From positions 98,501 to 162,500 of the forward strand of contig NZ_JAUSZN010000003.1 in the NCBI RefSeq assembly GCF_030817595.1: 64,000 nucleotides of DNA, in the 5' to 3' direction. The position numbers and the translations under genes were made by a program. Shown here piece after piece: positions 41,346 through 54,255 of this stretch (position 1 is its first letter; the number at the start of each line of letters is the position of its first letter). This DNA comes from Neobacillus niacini. GTDB taxonomy: Bacteria > Bacillota > Bacilli > Bacillales > Cytobacillaceae. The notes beneath the pieces are model-generated. The model was not told the DNA's origin and made no database searches. It saw only the letters and a program-made list of their open reading frames with translations.

Positions 41346-42673
41346 AAATTGTGATTAAAAATGCCTGGATATTAACAATCAATGAACAGATGGAGCAGTT
41401 CCCGAACGGCTATATATTAGTGGATGGCGAGAAAATTTTAGATGTTGGCACGATGGATTCACTGCCAATTGACATCGCCTATGATCAATGTATTGATGCC
41501 AGAGGGGCAATTTTGTTACCTGGCATGGTCAATACACATACACATATTGGCATGATTCCGTTTCGTTCATTAGGGGATGACTATCCAGACCGTTTACACC
41601 GCTTTTTATTTCCGTTAGAAAATGAATGTATGAATGAACAGCTTGCGTACACGAGCGCAAAATATGCCATTGCTGAAATGCAGCTTGCCGGTGTGACGAC
41701 ATTCTTTGATATGTATTATTTTGAACAACAGTTGGCAGAGGCAGCAGAAGAAATGCATAGCCGCAGTATCTTAGCAGAAACAGTCATAGACACAGTAACA
41801 GTTGATGTGCCAGAGCCAATGGGTGGTTTACAGTATGCTCAACGATTTCTACCGAAATGGCAAGGGAATAGTAGAATTCAAGCCTCAGTAGCACCACATG
41901 CCCCCTATTCTAATACAATTGAAGTCGTCCAGCAGGCCGACGCTTTGTCTCGAAAGTACGATGTGCCATGGATGATGCATGTTAGTGAAATGGACTTTGA
42001 AATGGAAAAGTATCGTATAGAATACAATCAAAGTCCGATTGAATTTTTAGAGGAGATTGGCGTATTAAGTCCAAGGCTAATTGCTGCCCACTGTATTCAT
42101 TTGTCAGACCATGATATTGAGGTGTTGAAGAAGTATGATGTAAAGGTTGCGCATTGTATCGGTGCTAATACTAAATCTGCTAAAGGGGTAGCCCGTGTTC
42201 AGGATTTATTAGCTGCTGGTGTAACAGTTGGGCTGGGAACAGATGGGCCAAGCAGCGGGAATACCTTGGACTTATTCAGCCAAATGCGATTGTTTGCCAA
42301 TTTTCATAAAACGTTTTTACAGGATCGCAGCGCCTTTCCAGCTGAAGAAATTGTAAAGTTAGCCACATGCGGAGGAGCGAAAGTTATAGGTATGGAGAAG
42401 CAAATTGGCTCTATTGAGGCAGGGAAACAAGCAGATTTCATCCTAGTTGAAACCGATTCAGTCAATATGTTTCCTATTTTTGATCCTTATTCTGCACTAG
42501 TGTACTCGGCTAATGCTGGTAATGTTAGAGACGTATTTATCGCTGGGAAGCAAGTGGTTGCGGGGAAAAAATTAGTGGATTATGATGAAGTTCAATTAAG
42601 AGCAGAGCTTGCTGAAGCGATGGAGCAATGCGGATTTAAGGCAAAAGCATTAAAAGCATTGTCGGAAAAATAG
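41342..42673 (+). CDS. mtaD: 5'-methylthioadenosine/S-adenosylhomocysteine deaminase-like amidohydrolase
   Basis: 443 residues of the amidohydrolase superfamily, ATZ/TRZ type. Metal ligands lie in NTHTHIGM, WMMHVSE, AAHCIH and GTDGPSS(G)N. SLGDDYPDRLHRFLFPLENE after the first motif is typical of MTA/SAH deaminases, which turn the adenine ring of methylthioadenosine, SAH or adenosine into the hypoxanthine ring. Guanine or cytosine deaminases of the same clan are the main alternatives. TTG 41342 overlaps the adeC stop (TTGA), so translation is coupled. No separate ribosome site is obvious. Confidence 0.8.
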   Translation: MKIVIKNAWILTINEQMEQFPNGYILVDGEKILDVGTMDSLPIDIAYDQCIDARGAILLPGMVNTHTHIGMIPFRSLGDDYPDRLHRFLFPLENECMNEQLAYTSAKYAIAEMQLAGVTTFFDMYYFEQQLAEAAEEMHSRSILAETVIDTVTVDVPEPMGGLQYAQRFLPKWQGNSRIQASVAPHAPYSNTIEVVQQADALSRKYDVPWMMHVSEMDFEMEKYRIEYNQSPIEFLEEIGVLSPRLIAAHCIHLSDHDIEVLKKYDVKVAHCIGANTKSAKGVARVQDLLAAGVTVGLGTDGPSSGNTLDLFSQMRLFANFHKTFLQDRSAFPAEEIVKLATCGGAKVIGMEKQIGSIEAGKQADFILVETDSVNMFPIFDPYSALVYSANAGNVRDVFIAGKQVVAGKKLVDYDEVQLRAELAEAMEQCGFKAKALKALSEK

Positions 42674-42686
42674 AGAGAAATTAAAT

Positions 42687-42724
42687 ATGACTACTTCCTT
42701 ATTAAGAGGATGTAGTCATTTTAT
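42687..42724 (+). terminator. Terminator of the transporter-deaminase unit
   Basis: ATGACTAC (42687-42694) and GTAGTCAT (42712-42719) form the stem, followed by TTTTATT. The 180 bases after it hold no other visible feature. Confidence 0.7.
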
Positions 42725-42902
42725 TATTATTTGTTATTTACGATTAGGATTTTTTCATAAGCGCTCTTCTCTTGGAGCTAAGACCTATTTACAATTCCTT
42801 ATCATTAATTCACTGAATTTTTACAAAAATCCTATTTTCCTTTAAAACTATTAATTTAATCTATTACTAGATTCATAATTAATAGTTGAGGAGAGATAGT
42901 CT

Positions 42903-44333
42903 GTGAATAATGAAACTTCTAAAAACTGCTTGAACAGAAGAGACTTTTTAAAAGCGGGAGGAATGGGTACACTTGCCCTTACACTGGGGTCAACAGGGGT
43001 ATTAGCACTTGGTTCAAAAGCATTTGCGGATACAACGAATAATCCAACCAGCGGTTTTGGTGGTTATGGTCCTTTGGTTCCGGATCCGAATGGAATTCTC
43101 GACCTTCCAAAAGGTTTTCATTACAAAATTATCTCTGAAGAGGGAGAGCTAATGTCTAACGGGACAAAAATCCCGGGTGGATTTGATGGAATGGCAGCTT
43201 TTGAAGGTCCAAACAATACGACCATCCTTGTTCGTAATCATGAATTAGGGGCAGGTCCAGCGTTTGGAAGCAATCCGTATGATGCAAATGCCCAAGGTGG
43301 TACAACGGCTCTAGTTGTAGGAGCTAATCGCGAAGTTATTAAAGAATATGTAACGTCTTCAGGAACAATCCGAAATTGTGCTGGTGGTGCAACACCTTGG
43401 GGCACTTGGCTGACTTGTGAAGAAAACCGTTCTACGGGACACGGATATGTATTCGAAGTAGATCCACAGCAGCCGGAAAACGATCTGTCCAAAACTCCAA
43501 TTAAGGAGATGGGCCGTTTTGCACACGAAGCCTGTGCAATTGACCCATCTACAGGATATGTATACTTAACTGAAGATGCAAGCCCAAGCTACCTTTACCG
43601 TTTTACCCCAAATAACACGAGCCAAAAGCCTGGCTCGTTACAAGAAGGCGGTACGCTGTATGCCGCTGCGATTGAGGCGGTAACTGATCCAGCTGCAAGC
43701 ACTTTTAAAACAGGCCAAACATTTAAAATTGTTTGGAAGAAAGTTGATCCTCATATGTGCCGCGAGGAAGCAGCTGCACATAACTGCATTAAATTCTCAA
43801 GACTTGAGGGAGCGTTCTTTCAAGAGGGTGTTTTCTGGTTTGATGATACCTCTGCCGGCGACAAAAAACTCGGCCGCGTTTACCGTTATATTCCTCACAC
43901 GAATACATTGGAGCTTTTCTATGAGGGAAATGATGTACGAGAAATGGAATATCCAGATAATATCTGTATGACCCCATGGGGTGACCTGTGGTATGCAGAA
44001 GATGGTTCAGGACAAGATCGACTTATGGGAATTACCCCAGAAGGCAAAGTCTATCCCTTTGCCGCCAACCGTTTAAGTGATTCTGAATTGGCAGGACCAA
44101 CCTTCTCCCCTGATGGAAACACGCTTTTTGTTAATATTCAAAGTCCAGGCCAAACCTTTGCTATCTGGGGACCATTCCAACGCAGAAACTCAGCGCGCGC
44201 AAGAGAAATGTCCTACGCTGCTCCTGCCAATCTTGCACCGCAAGTTTCGGAAAAAGTGGCTAAGGCTGCAGAGGCGCAAGGTATGTCCGTTCTAGAAGCA
44301 GCAGCATTTGAACGACATGGCATAAAGTTATAA
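42903..44333 (+). CDS. phoX: PhoX-family alkaline phosphatase, Tat-exported
   Basis: 476 residues starting at GTG 42903 behind GAGGAGAG. The N-terminus is a twin-arginine signal (NRRDFLKAGG then a hydrophobic stretch ending SKAFA), as expected for a metalloenzyme folded before export. The body is a PhoX/DUF839 beta-propeller: FDGMAAFEGPN, VRNHE, NCAGGATPWGTWLTCEEN, GRFAHEACAIDP and PDNICMTPWGDLWYAEDG. PhoX enzymes use Ca and Fe to hydrolyse phosphate monoesters outside the cell. It is a single gene; I saw no clear Pho box in the 180 bases before it. Confidence 0.9.
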   Translation: MNNETSKNCLNRRDFLKAGGMGTLALTLGSTGVLALGSKAFADTTNNPTSGFGGYGPLVPDPNGILDLPKGFHYKIISEEGELMSNGTKIPGGFDGMAAFEGPNNTTILVRNHELGAGPAFGSNPYDANAQGGTTALVVGANREVIKEYVTSSGTIRNCAGGATPWGTWLTCEENRSTGHGYVFEVDPQQPENDLSKTPIKEMGRFAHEACAIDPSTGYVYLTEDASPSYLYRFTPNNTSQKPGSLQEGGTLYAAAIEAVTDPAASTFKTGQTFKIVWKKVDPHMCREEAAAHNCIKFSRLEGAFFQEGVFWFDDTSAGDKKLGRVYRYIPHTNTLELFYEGNDVREMEYPDNICMTPWGDLWYAEDGSGQDRLMGITPEGKVYPFAANRLSDSELAGPTFSPDGNTLFVNIQSPGQTFAIWGPFQRRNSARAREMSYAAPANLAPQVSEKVAKAAEAQGMSVLEAAAFERHGIKL

Positions 44334-44360
44334 ATAGTAATAAACAATTTAAAGGTACAA

Positions 44361-44398
44361 AAAAAGCAGAGATCAAGATGCCTTGGTCTCTGCTTTTT
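44361..44398. terminator. Bidirectional terminator between phoX and bgl gene
   Basis: AAAAAGCAGAGATCAA and TTGGTCTCTGCTTTTT form a stem with one G-T pair and a 6-base loop. A- and T-tracts on both sides serve two convergent genes. Confidence 0.85.
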
Positions 44399-44403
44399 GA
44401 TTC

Positions 44404-45870
<1,467 letters not shown>

Positions 45871-45893
45871 TTACGCTTTCTACTAAAGCAAAT

Positions 45894-45978
45894 AAAAAAA
45901 CCTAAACCACGTAACGAAGACAGAAAAGTCTCATAGATTACGTGATTTAGGTTTTGCCTGCATAACCAGTAACAATCC
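45894..45978 (-). promoter_or_regulatory. LicT-type antiterminator site and terminator before the first GH1 gene
   Basis: On the minus strand, 45978 to 45950 reads GGATTGTTACTGGTTATGCA then GGCAAAACC, a nearly perfect RAT sequence. It overlaps a long terminator (arms AAACCTAAATCACGTAA and TTACGTGGTTTAGG, then a T-run) ending near 45894. A PRD antiterminator binding the RAT would keep transcription going when beta-glucosides are taken up. A minus-strand promoter TTGCTT-N17-TATAGT lies around 46010-46040. Confidence 0.9.
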
Positions 45979-46041
45979 TAAAAGGTTGTTTTGTTTAATT
46001 GCGTTTACTATAACATGATTTTTTTGGTCAAGCAAGTTTTT

Positions 46042-46055
46042 TGTAAACGGTTATT
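46042..46055. promoter_or_regulatory. CcpA cre-like site 1
   Basis: TGTAAACGGTTATT fits TGWAANCGNTNWCA except for the last two bases. It lies between the two divergent promoters. Confidence 0.5.
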
Positions 46056-46120
46056 TTTTGGCATTTATATATAAATAAGAGGCATATCGGCAATCTATAA
46101 AATTATTAATTTTTTTAAAA

Positions 46121-46156
46121 AGAAAGCGTTGACACATGCCAAATACCCGTGATAAA
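46121..46156 (+). promoter_or_regulatory. bglP promoter overlapped by a cre site
   Basis: TTGACA (46129-46134), 16-base spacer, GATAAA (46151-46156). AGAAAGCGTTGACA (46121-46134) is one mismatch from the cre consensus and covers the -35 box, so CcpA should block it when glucose is present. Confidence 0.7.
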
Positions 46157-46194
46157 TTACACGTATCAAATAAAACTTAATAAAATTCCTTTGC

Positions 46195-48252
<2,058 letters not shown>

Positions 48253-48304
48253 TCACTTATATGAAGAAAGGAAAGGTTACTTTTCCTTTCTTCCTGTCGT
48301 TTAA

Positions 48305-49741
<1,437 letters not shown>

Positions 49742-49852
49742 TATATACTATAATGTAGGAAAGCTGTTATGGCTTTCCTTCTTTTGAATATCCAGATTTT
49801 AACGATCACTATTCAAGTTATTAAAACCAATTTAACATATATAGGTGGTCAA

Positions 49853-50683
49853 ATGAAAATAGCCAAAGTATACAATAATAATGTCATAAGTACGTTTAAT
49901 GAAAAAAACGAAGAGTTAGTTGTTATGGGGAAAGGTCTTGCTTTTCAAAAAAAGCCTGGAGATCTTGTGGACAAGGACAAGATTGAAAAGATTTTTGCTT
50001 TAAAAAATGAAGATATCTCTGAGAAGTTTAAGACCCTTTTATATGAAGTTCCCGCAGAATATATGGAAATCACTGAGGAGATTATTAAGATTGCAAAAAG
50101 CAGGCTAGGGAGAACTCTTAATGATAGCATCTATATCTCTTTAACGGACCATATTCACTTTGCAGTTGATAGAAACCAAAAAGGCTATGACATAAAAAAT
50201 GCTTTATTGTGGGAAATCAAAAGGTTTTATAAGGAAGAGTTTTCAATCGGTTTAGAGGCAATAAAATTAGTTAATGAGAAGATAGGTGTCCTCTTACCCG
50301 AGGATGAAGCTGGTTTCATTGCGATGCACATCGTTAACTCAGGATTGAATGAGGAAATGCCAAATGTCGCTAATATTACGAGAGTCATGCAAGACATCTT
50401 AAACATTGTGAAATATCATTATAAAATAAATTTTGATGAGGAATCATTAAATTATTTTCGATTTGTGACGCATTTGAAATTTTTTGCCCAAAGGCTTTAT
50501 AGTAAAAATTATATTGAGGACGATGATCCTTTTCTTTATGAGTCGTTTAAGCAAAAGCATAAAGAGGCTATTGAGTGTACGGAAAAAATTAATGATTATA
50601 TCGTAAATCAATTTGACCATAGTCTTACGAATAATGAAAAATTATACTTGGCTATCCATATACAGAGAGTGGTAAATCGCTAA
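49853..50683 (+). CDS. licT: BglG/LicT-family transcription antiterminator
   Basis: 276 residues: an N-terminal CAT RNA-binding domain (about 1-55, IAKVYNNNVISTFNEKNEE, KGLAFQKKPGD) followed by two PRD domains. PRD1 has SLTDHIHFAVDR and EKIGVLLPEDEAGFIAMHIV; PRD2 ends YLAIHIQRVV. Histidines in these motifs are phosphorylated by PTS proteins. As third gene of the bglP operon it most likely opens the RAT sites at 46195 and at 45950 on the other strand. ATG 49853 has ATAGGTGG before it; the frame is open further left without signal. Confidence 0.9.
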   Translation: MKIAKVYNNNVISTFNEKNEELVVMGKGLAFQKKPGDLVDKDKIEKIFALKNEDISEKFKTLLYEVPAEYMEITEEIIKIAKSRLGRTLNDSIYISLTDHIHFAVDRNQKGYDIKNALLWEIKRFYKEEFSIGLEAIKLVNEKIGVLLPEDEAGFIAMHIVNSGLNEEMPNVANITRVMQDILNIVKYHYKINFDEESLNYFRFVTHLKFFAQRLYSKNYIEDDDPFLYESFKQKHKEAIECTEKINDYIVNQFDHSLTNNEKLYLAIHIQRVVNR

Positions 50684-50697
50684 TTTTGGTCATTGTG

Positions 50698-50745
50698 AAA
50701 AAGGGTCTTTCATCAGCACATTAAACTGGTGGAAGACCTTTTTTC
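50698..50745 (+). terminator. Terminator after licT; dispersed repeat copy 3 of 3
   Basis: AAAAGGGTCTTTCATCAG pairs with GGTGGAAGACCTTTTTT across a loop. Core 50704-50738 resembles 13567-13601 and 1023-1058. Confidence 0.75.
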
Positions 50746-50780
50746 GTATTGGCCATTCTATAATTGGTTTGCGAAAAAAT

Positions 50781-51893
50781 TTAGGCATCTCCATATCTGG
50801 CTGTTAAGAAATTAACTACATCCTCCATCTTGGCTTTGCGGGCACCTTTCACTAAAATAGTCGTTCCTGGGGATAAATTAGTAAGGGCTTGAAATAGCTT
50901 TTCTTTTTGTTCAAAATGAATAACGTTGTCCGGAGACATTCCTTGTTCCAGCGCTGCCTGTAAAATCATCATGGCAAGCTCACCAGTCGTATAAAGATAA
51001 TCTACTTTATTCAGGGCTGCATATGAGCCAACTTCCTTATGTGCTTCCTGTGTAATGACTCCTAGTCCTTTCATGTCTCCTAGTACAGCAATTTTTGTTC
51101 CATTCAAGCCTACATTGGTCAGGACATCAATGGCTGCTTTCATCGCATCTACATTTGCACTGAAGGTATCATCGATTATCGTGATATTATTAGTAAGTTT
51201 TTTAGTTGCCATCCGCATTACAGGCTTGTTGTACTGTTCCAAACCTCGAGAAATTTCTTCTGGTGTAAAGCCAAGCAGGTCACCAATAGCAATCGCAAAC
51301 AGCGCGTTATATATATTGTGAATTCCATAGATTGGAATGTGAAATGGGAAATGTGTTCCTTTTAATTTTACGCGAAATTTCATCCCGCCTTCTGTATATT
51401 CCACTGTTTCGGCACGATAGTCTGCCCGGTTTTTGATTCCGACTTTTATTATCGTTCCAGGAAAGGATTTGATAAGCAGGTGCTTAGAATTATCGTCATC
51501 CCCATTGAATAAGAAAATACCAGATTGGTCCATATGTTGTATAAGTTCAGACTTTGCTGCCGCCAATTTTGTTACATCTCCGCCGAAATTGCCGATATGA
51601 GCGGTGCCGATATTCGTAATCACGCCAATATTAGGTTTAATAAAACCGCAATGCTTTATGATGTGCCCGAAGTAAACGATGCCAAATTCAACCACCACTG
51701 CCTGATGGAAATCTCTGAGCCTCTTTGCGCTTTTTTCCGTATTGATAAATGCATTATTCACATCTCTAGATTCGTAAATCGTCCATCGTTGTCTTAATAT
51801 CGAAGCAATCATCGATTTCGTCGTTGTTTTACCAGCACTCCCCGTAACCGCAATGGTTGGTCTTCGATTACTAGGGAATAATTTTTTGTTCAT
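50781..51893 (-). CDS. MurF-like Mur ligase, short form
   Basis: 370 residues of the Mur ligase family, using ATP to join an amino acid or peptide to a carboxylate. The ATP-binding loop is VTGSAGKTTTKS; VVEFGI, TNIGTAHIGNFGG and AAAKSELIQHM follow, then FNGDDDN, the hinge and C-terminal domain with IIDDTFSANVDAMKAAID and LGDMKGLG. These are MurF hallmarks. The N-terminal UDP-MurNAc-binding domain (about 80-100 residues in MurF) is absent, so it is unlikely to be the housekeeping enzyme. It may act on another wall or capsule precursor. ATG 51893 has GGGGGC on the minus strand before it; the longer frame to 51917 adds eight residues. Confidence 0.8.
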   Translation of the reverse strand: MNKKLFPSNRRPTIAVTGSAGKTTTKSMIASILRQRWTIYESRDVNNAFINTEKSAKRLRDFHQAVVVEFGIVYFGHIIKHCGFIKPNIGVITNIGTAHIGNFGGDVTKLAAAKSELIQHMDQSGIFLFNGDDDNSKHLLIKSFPGTIIKVGIKNRADYRAETVEYTEGGMKFRVKLKGTHFPFHIPIYGIHNIYNALFAIAIGDLLGFTPEEISRGLEQYNKPVMRMATKKLTNNITIIDDTFSANVDAMKAAIDVLTNVGLNGTKIAVLGDMKGLGVITQEAHKEVGSYAALNKVDYLYTTGELAMMILQAALEQGMSPDNVIHFEQKEKLFQALTNLSPGTTILVKGARKAKMEDVVNFLTARYGDA

Positions 51894-52079
51894 CCTTTTG
51901 CCCCCAACACAAGTCATATATTATTCTGCCATAAATAGGTTATGCCGCTCGAAGATTATCAGTGTGGGATTTCATTTAGTTTTTGAATATTGAGTTACTT
52001 TTGACAGGAATTTCCCAAAGAAAAATAGAATACATGAGATATAATGTTCTATATAGAGAGATAATTGAGGAGGATATAC

Positions 52080-53036
52080 GTGGCTCTTGAAAATATGAAC
52101 CCAATAATAGAAAAAATTCTTTTAAACATTGAAAAGGTGATGATTGGAAAGAGGAATGTAGCGGAACTTAGCCTTATTGCTTTATTAGCAGAAGGCCATG
52201 TGCTGCTGGAGGACGTGCCAGGTGTGGGGAAGACGATGATGGTCCGTGCTCTCGCGAAGTCTGTTAATGCGAACTTCCGCAGGATTCAGTTTACCCCTGA
52301 CTTATTACCATCAGATGTTACGGGAATTTCGATTTATAACCCAAAGGAAATGGAATTTCAGTTTCGGCCTGGACCGTTGATGGGGAACATTATCCTTGCA
52401 GATGAAATAAACAGGACCTCGCCAAAGACACAGTCTGCTCTACTTGAAGGAATGGAGGAGGCCAGTGTAACCATTGATGGGGTCACCCATCGATTAGAAA
52501 AGCCATTCTTTGTCATGGCGACACAAAATCCTATAGAATACGAAGGGACATATCCGCTGCCAGAAGCACAGCTGGATCGCTTTTTATTAAAAATGAAAAT
52601 GGGCTACCCTGAAGTGGAAGAAGAGATAGAAGTTCTTAATAGAGCTCAGAAAGTCCCGCCGATCGAAGACCTTCATCCAGTGGTGGATCTCGAAGGTTTA
52701 CAATCCCTGCAAAAAGAAATAAAAGAGGTGTATGTCGACCAAACGATTAAGCGCTATATTGTAGATATCGTTAACCTGACTCGAAAATTTCACTCTGTCT
52801 ACCTTGGCGCTAGTCCAAGGGGCTCCATTGCTTTAATGAAAGCTGCACAAGCCTATGCTTTTATGTATGGTCGAGACTATGTTATCCCTGATGATATACA
52901 ATATCTAGCACCATTTGTTTTATCTCATCGGATTATTTTAAAATCAGAAGCAAAGTTTGAGGGATTGACAGCGGAAGAAATTGTAAATCGAGTGATTGCA
53001 AGAATTCCTGTTCCTGTCCAAAGGCTCGTGAAGTAA
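52080..53036 (+). CDS. yeaC: MoxR-family AAA ATPase
   Basis: 318 residues with Walker A DVPGVGKTMM, Walker B ILADEINR, sensor 1 ATQNPIEYEGTYPLPEAQ and the arginine finger region DRF. MoxR ATPases act as chaperones that mature or assemble partner proteins, commonly with a DUF58 protein, which is the next gene. GTG 52080 is set by GAGGAGG at 52067-52073. The gene order moxR-DUF58-transglutaminase-guaA-pbuG matches my recollection of yeaC-yeaD-yebA-guaA-pbuG in B. subtilis. The cellular substrate of this set is not known. Confidence 0.9.
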   Translation: MALENMNPIIEKILLNIEKVMIGKRNVAELSLIALLAEGHVLLEDVPGVGKTMMVRALAKSVNANFRRIQFTPDLLPSDVTGISIYNPKEMEFQFRPGPLMGNIILADEINRTSPKTQSALLEGMEEASVTIDGVTHRLEKPFFVMATQNPIEYEGTYPLPEAQLDRFLLKMKMGYPEVEEEIEVLNRAQKVPPIEDLHPVVDLEGLQSLQKEIKEVYVDQTIKRYIVDIVNLTRKFHSVYLGASPRGSIALMKAAQAYAFMYGRDYVIPDDIQYLAPFVLSHRIILKSEAKFEGLTAEEIVNRVIARIPVPVQRLVK

Positions 53037-53037
53037 T

Positions 53038-54255
53038 ATGAAGAAATTATCGATTCCATTCAAAAAAGTATGGAAGTTTGTCGTCTTACTCTTTTTGATT
53101 GTGCTTACCTTTTCATACGCCATGTTTCAAGGCGGATTTGTAAGCTGGTTTTTATTTTATAGCTTCTTACCTTTTGCTCTTTATTGTATCGGCTTATCCT
53201 TTTATTCTTTGAATGAGTTGGAAATAACCAGACAAATACCCAAAAATGATTACAGTGCTGGTGAACCGTTGGAGGTAACCGTAACCGTAAAGAGAAAATC
53301 ATTTTTCCCGATATTTTATCTGCTGATTGAAGATGATGTAGATGACGCCCTAAAGCATTCCCAGCAAAAAAAGAAGGCAAAGGCACTAGTATTGCCGGGT
53401 TTTAGGAAGGAATTTTCCTATGAATATGTTATTCATGAACTTCCACGGGGCGAGCATAAATTTAAAGGATTTATCGTCCGAACAGGTGATATTTTAGGCT
53501 TAGTTGAAAAAGTAAAATCGCAGACAAATGAAAGTAAAATCATTGTCTACCCCGCTTATACAGAATTACTGTACCGGCCCTTTGAAACCCATTTTGATCA
53601 AGGTATGACTGCGTCAAGGGAACGGGTACAGCGTGATACCACATTGGCGATTGGTGTCCGGGATTACCAGCCCGGTGATCGGTTTTCGTGGATTAACTGG
53701 AAAGCCTCTGCAAAACGAAATGAAATTATGACAAAGGAATTTGAACAGCGTCAATCCCATGATGTATTTGTTGTGATGGATTGCATACCCGATAAGCGCT
53801 TTGAAGCAATTGTTTCCTTTACGGCATCTTTATTACGTGCCGTTTTGAAGAAGGGAGCACAAATTGGGCTCTTGACCATTAGTCGAGAAAGGGCATCATT
53901 TCCTATAAGGGGCGGTGAAAACCAACTGCAACAGCTTTTCTATCATTTAGCAAAGATAGAAGCAAAGAGTCCTTCCTCGTTTGAAAAAGTGTTAGAGACA
54001 GAGGGGATGTTTGTCCAACAAACGGTATCCTTCTTGCTAGTAAGTGCCCAATTAACGAAGCCTTTACTAGAGAAGGCTGGCTACCTTGGGCAAAGAAAAG
54101 GAAAGATTACACTTTTTCTTATAAAGGGGGAAAAGGAGTCTTCTACACAAGACGAAAGATCATTGATTGCACTGGCCAACGCACGGAATATACGTGTAGT
54201 AATGGTACATGAAGGGCAATTTGCATCTGCCTTTTCGGAGGTGAATTTGCGATGA
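53038..54255 (+). CDS. yeaD: DUF58-domain membrane protein
   Basis: 405 residues. Two membrane helices lie within the first 60 residues (FVVLLFLIVLTFSYAMF and WFLFYSFLPFALYCIGL). A beta-rich region with EPLEVTVTVKRK follows, then the DUF58 motif GDRFSWINWKASAKRNEIMTK and a vWA-like fold (DVFVVMDC). It starts one base after the moxR stop and overlaps the transglutaminase gene by 4 bases. It should be the membrane partner of the MoxR ATPase. Function in Bacillus is undefined. Confidence 0.88.
   Translation: MKKLSIPFKKVWKFVVLLFLIVLTFSYAMFQGGFVSWFLFYSFLPFALYCIGLSFYSLNELEITRQIPKNDYSAGEPLEVTVTVKRKSFFPIFYLLIEDDVDDALKHSQQKKKAKALVLPGFRKEFSYEYVIHELPRGEHKFKGFIVRTGDILGLVEKVKSQTNESKIIVYPAYTELLYRPFETHFDQGMTASRERVQRDTTLAIGVRDYQPGDRFSWINWKASAKRNEIMTKEFEQRQSHDVFVVMDCIPDKRFEAIVSFTASLLRAVLKKGAQIGLLTISRERASFPIRGGENQLQQLFYHLAKIEAKSPSSFEKVLETEGMFVQQTVSFLLVSAQLTKPLLEKAGYLGQRKGKITLFLIKGEKESSTQDERSLIALANARNIRVVMVHEGQFASAFSEVNLR

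Noticed and set aside
39633..42673. Urease/allantoin-type purine degradation cluster
   Set aside because: Both enzymes carry adenine or MTA deaminase motifs, and no allantoinase, uricase or urease genes are nearby.
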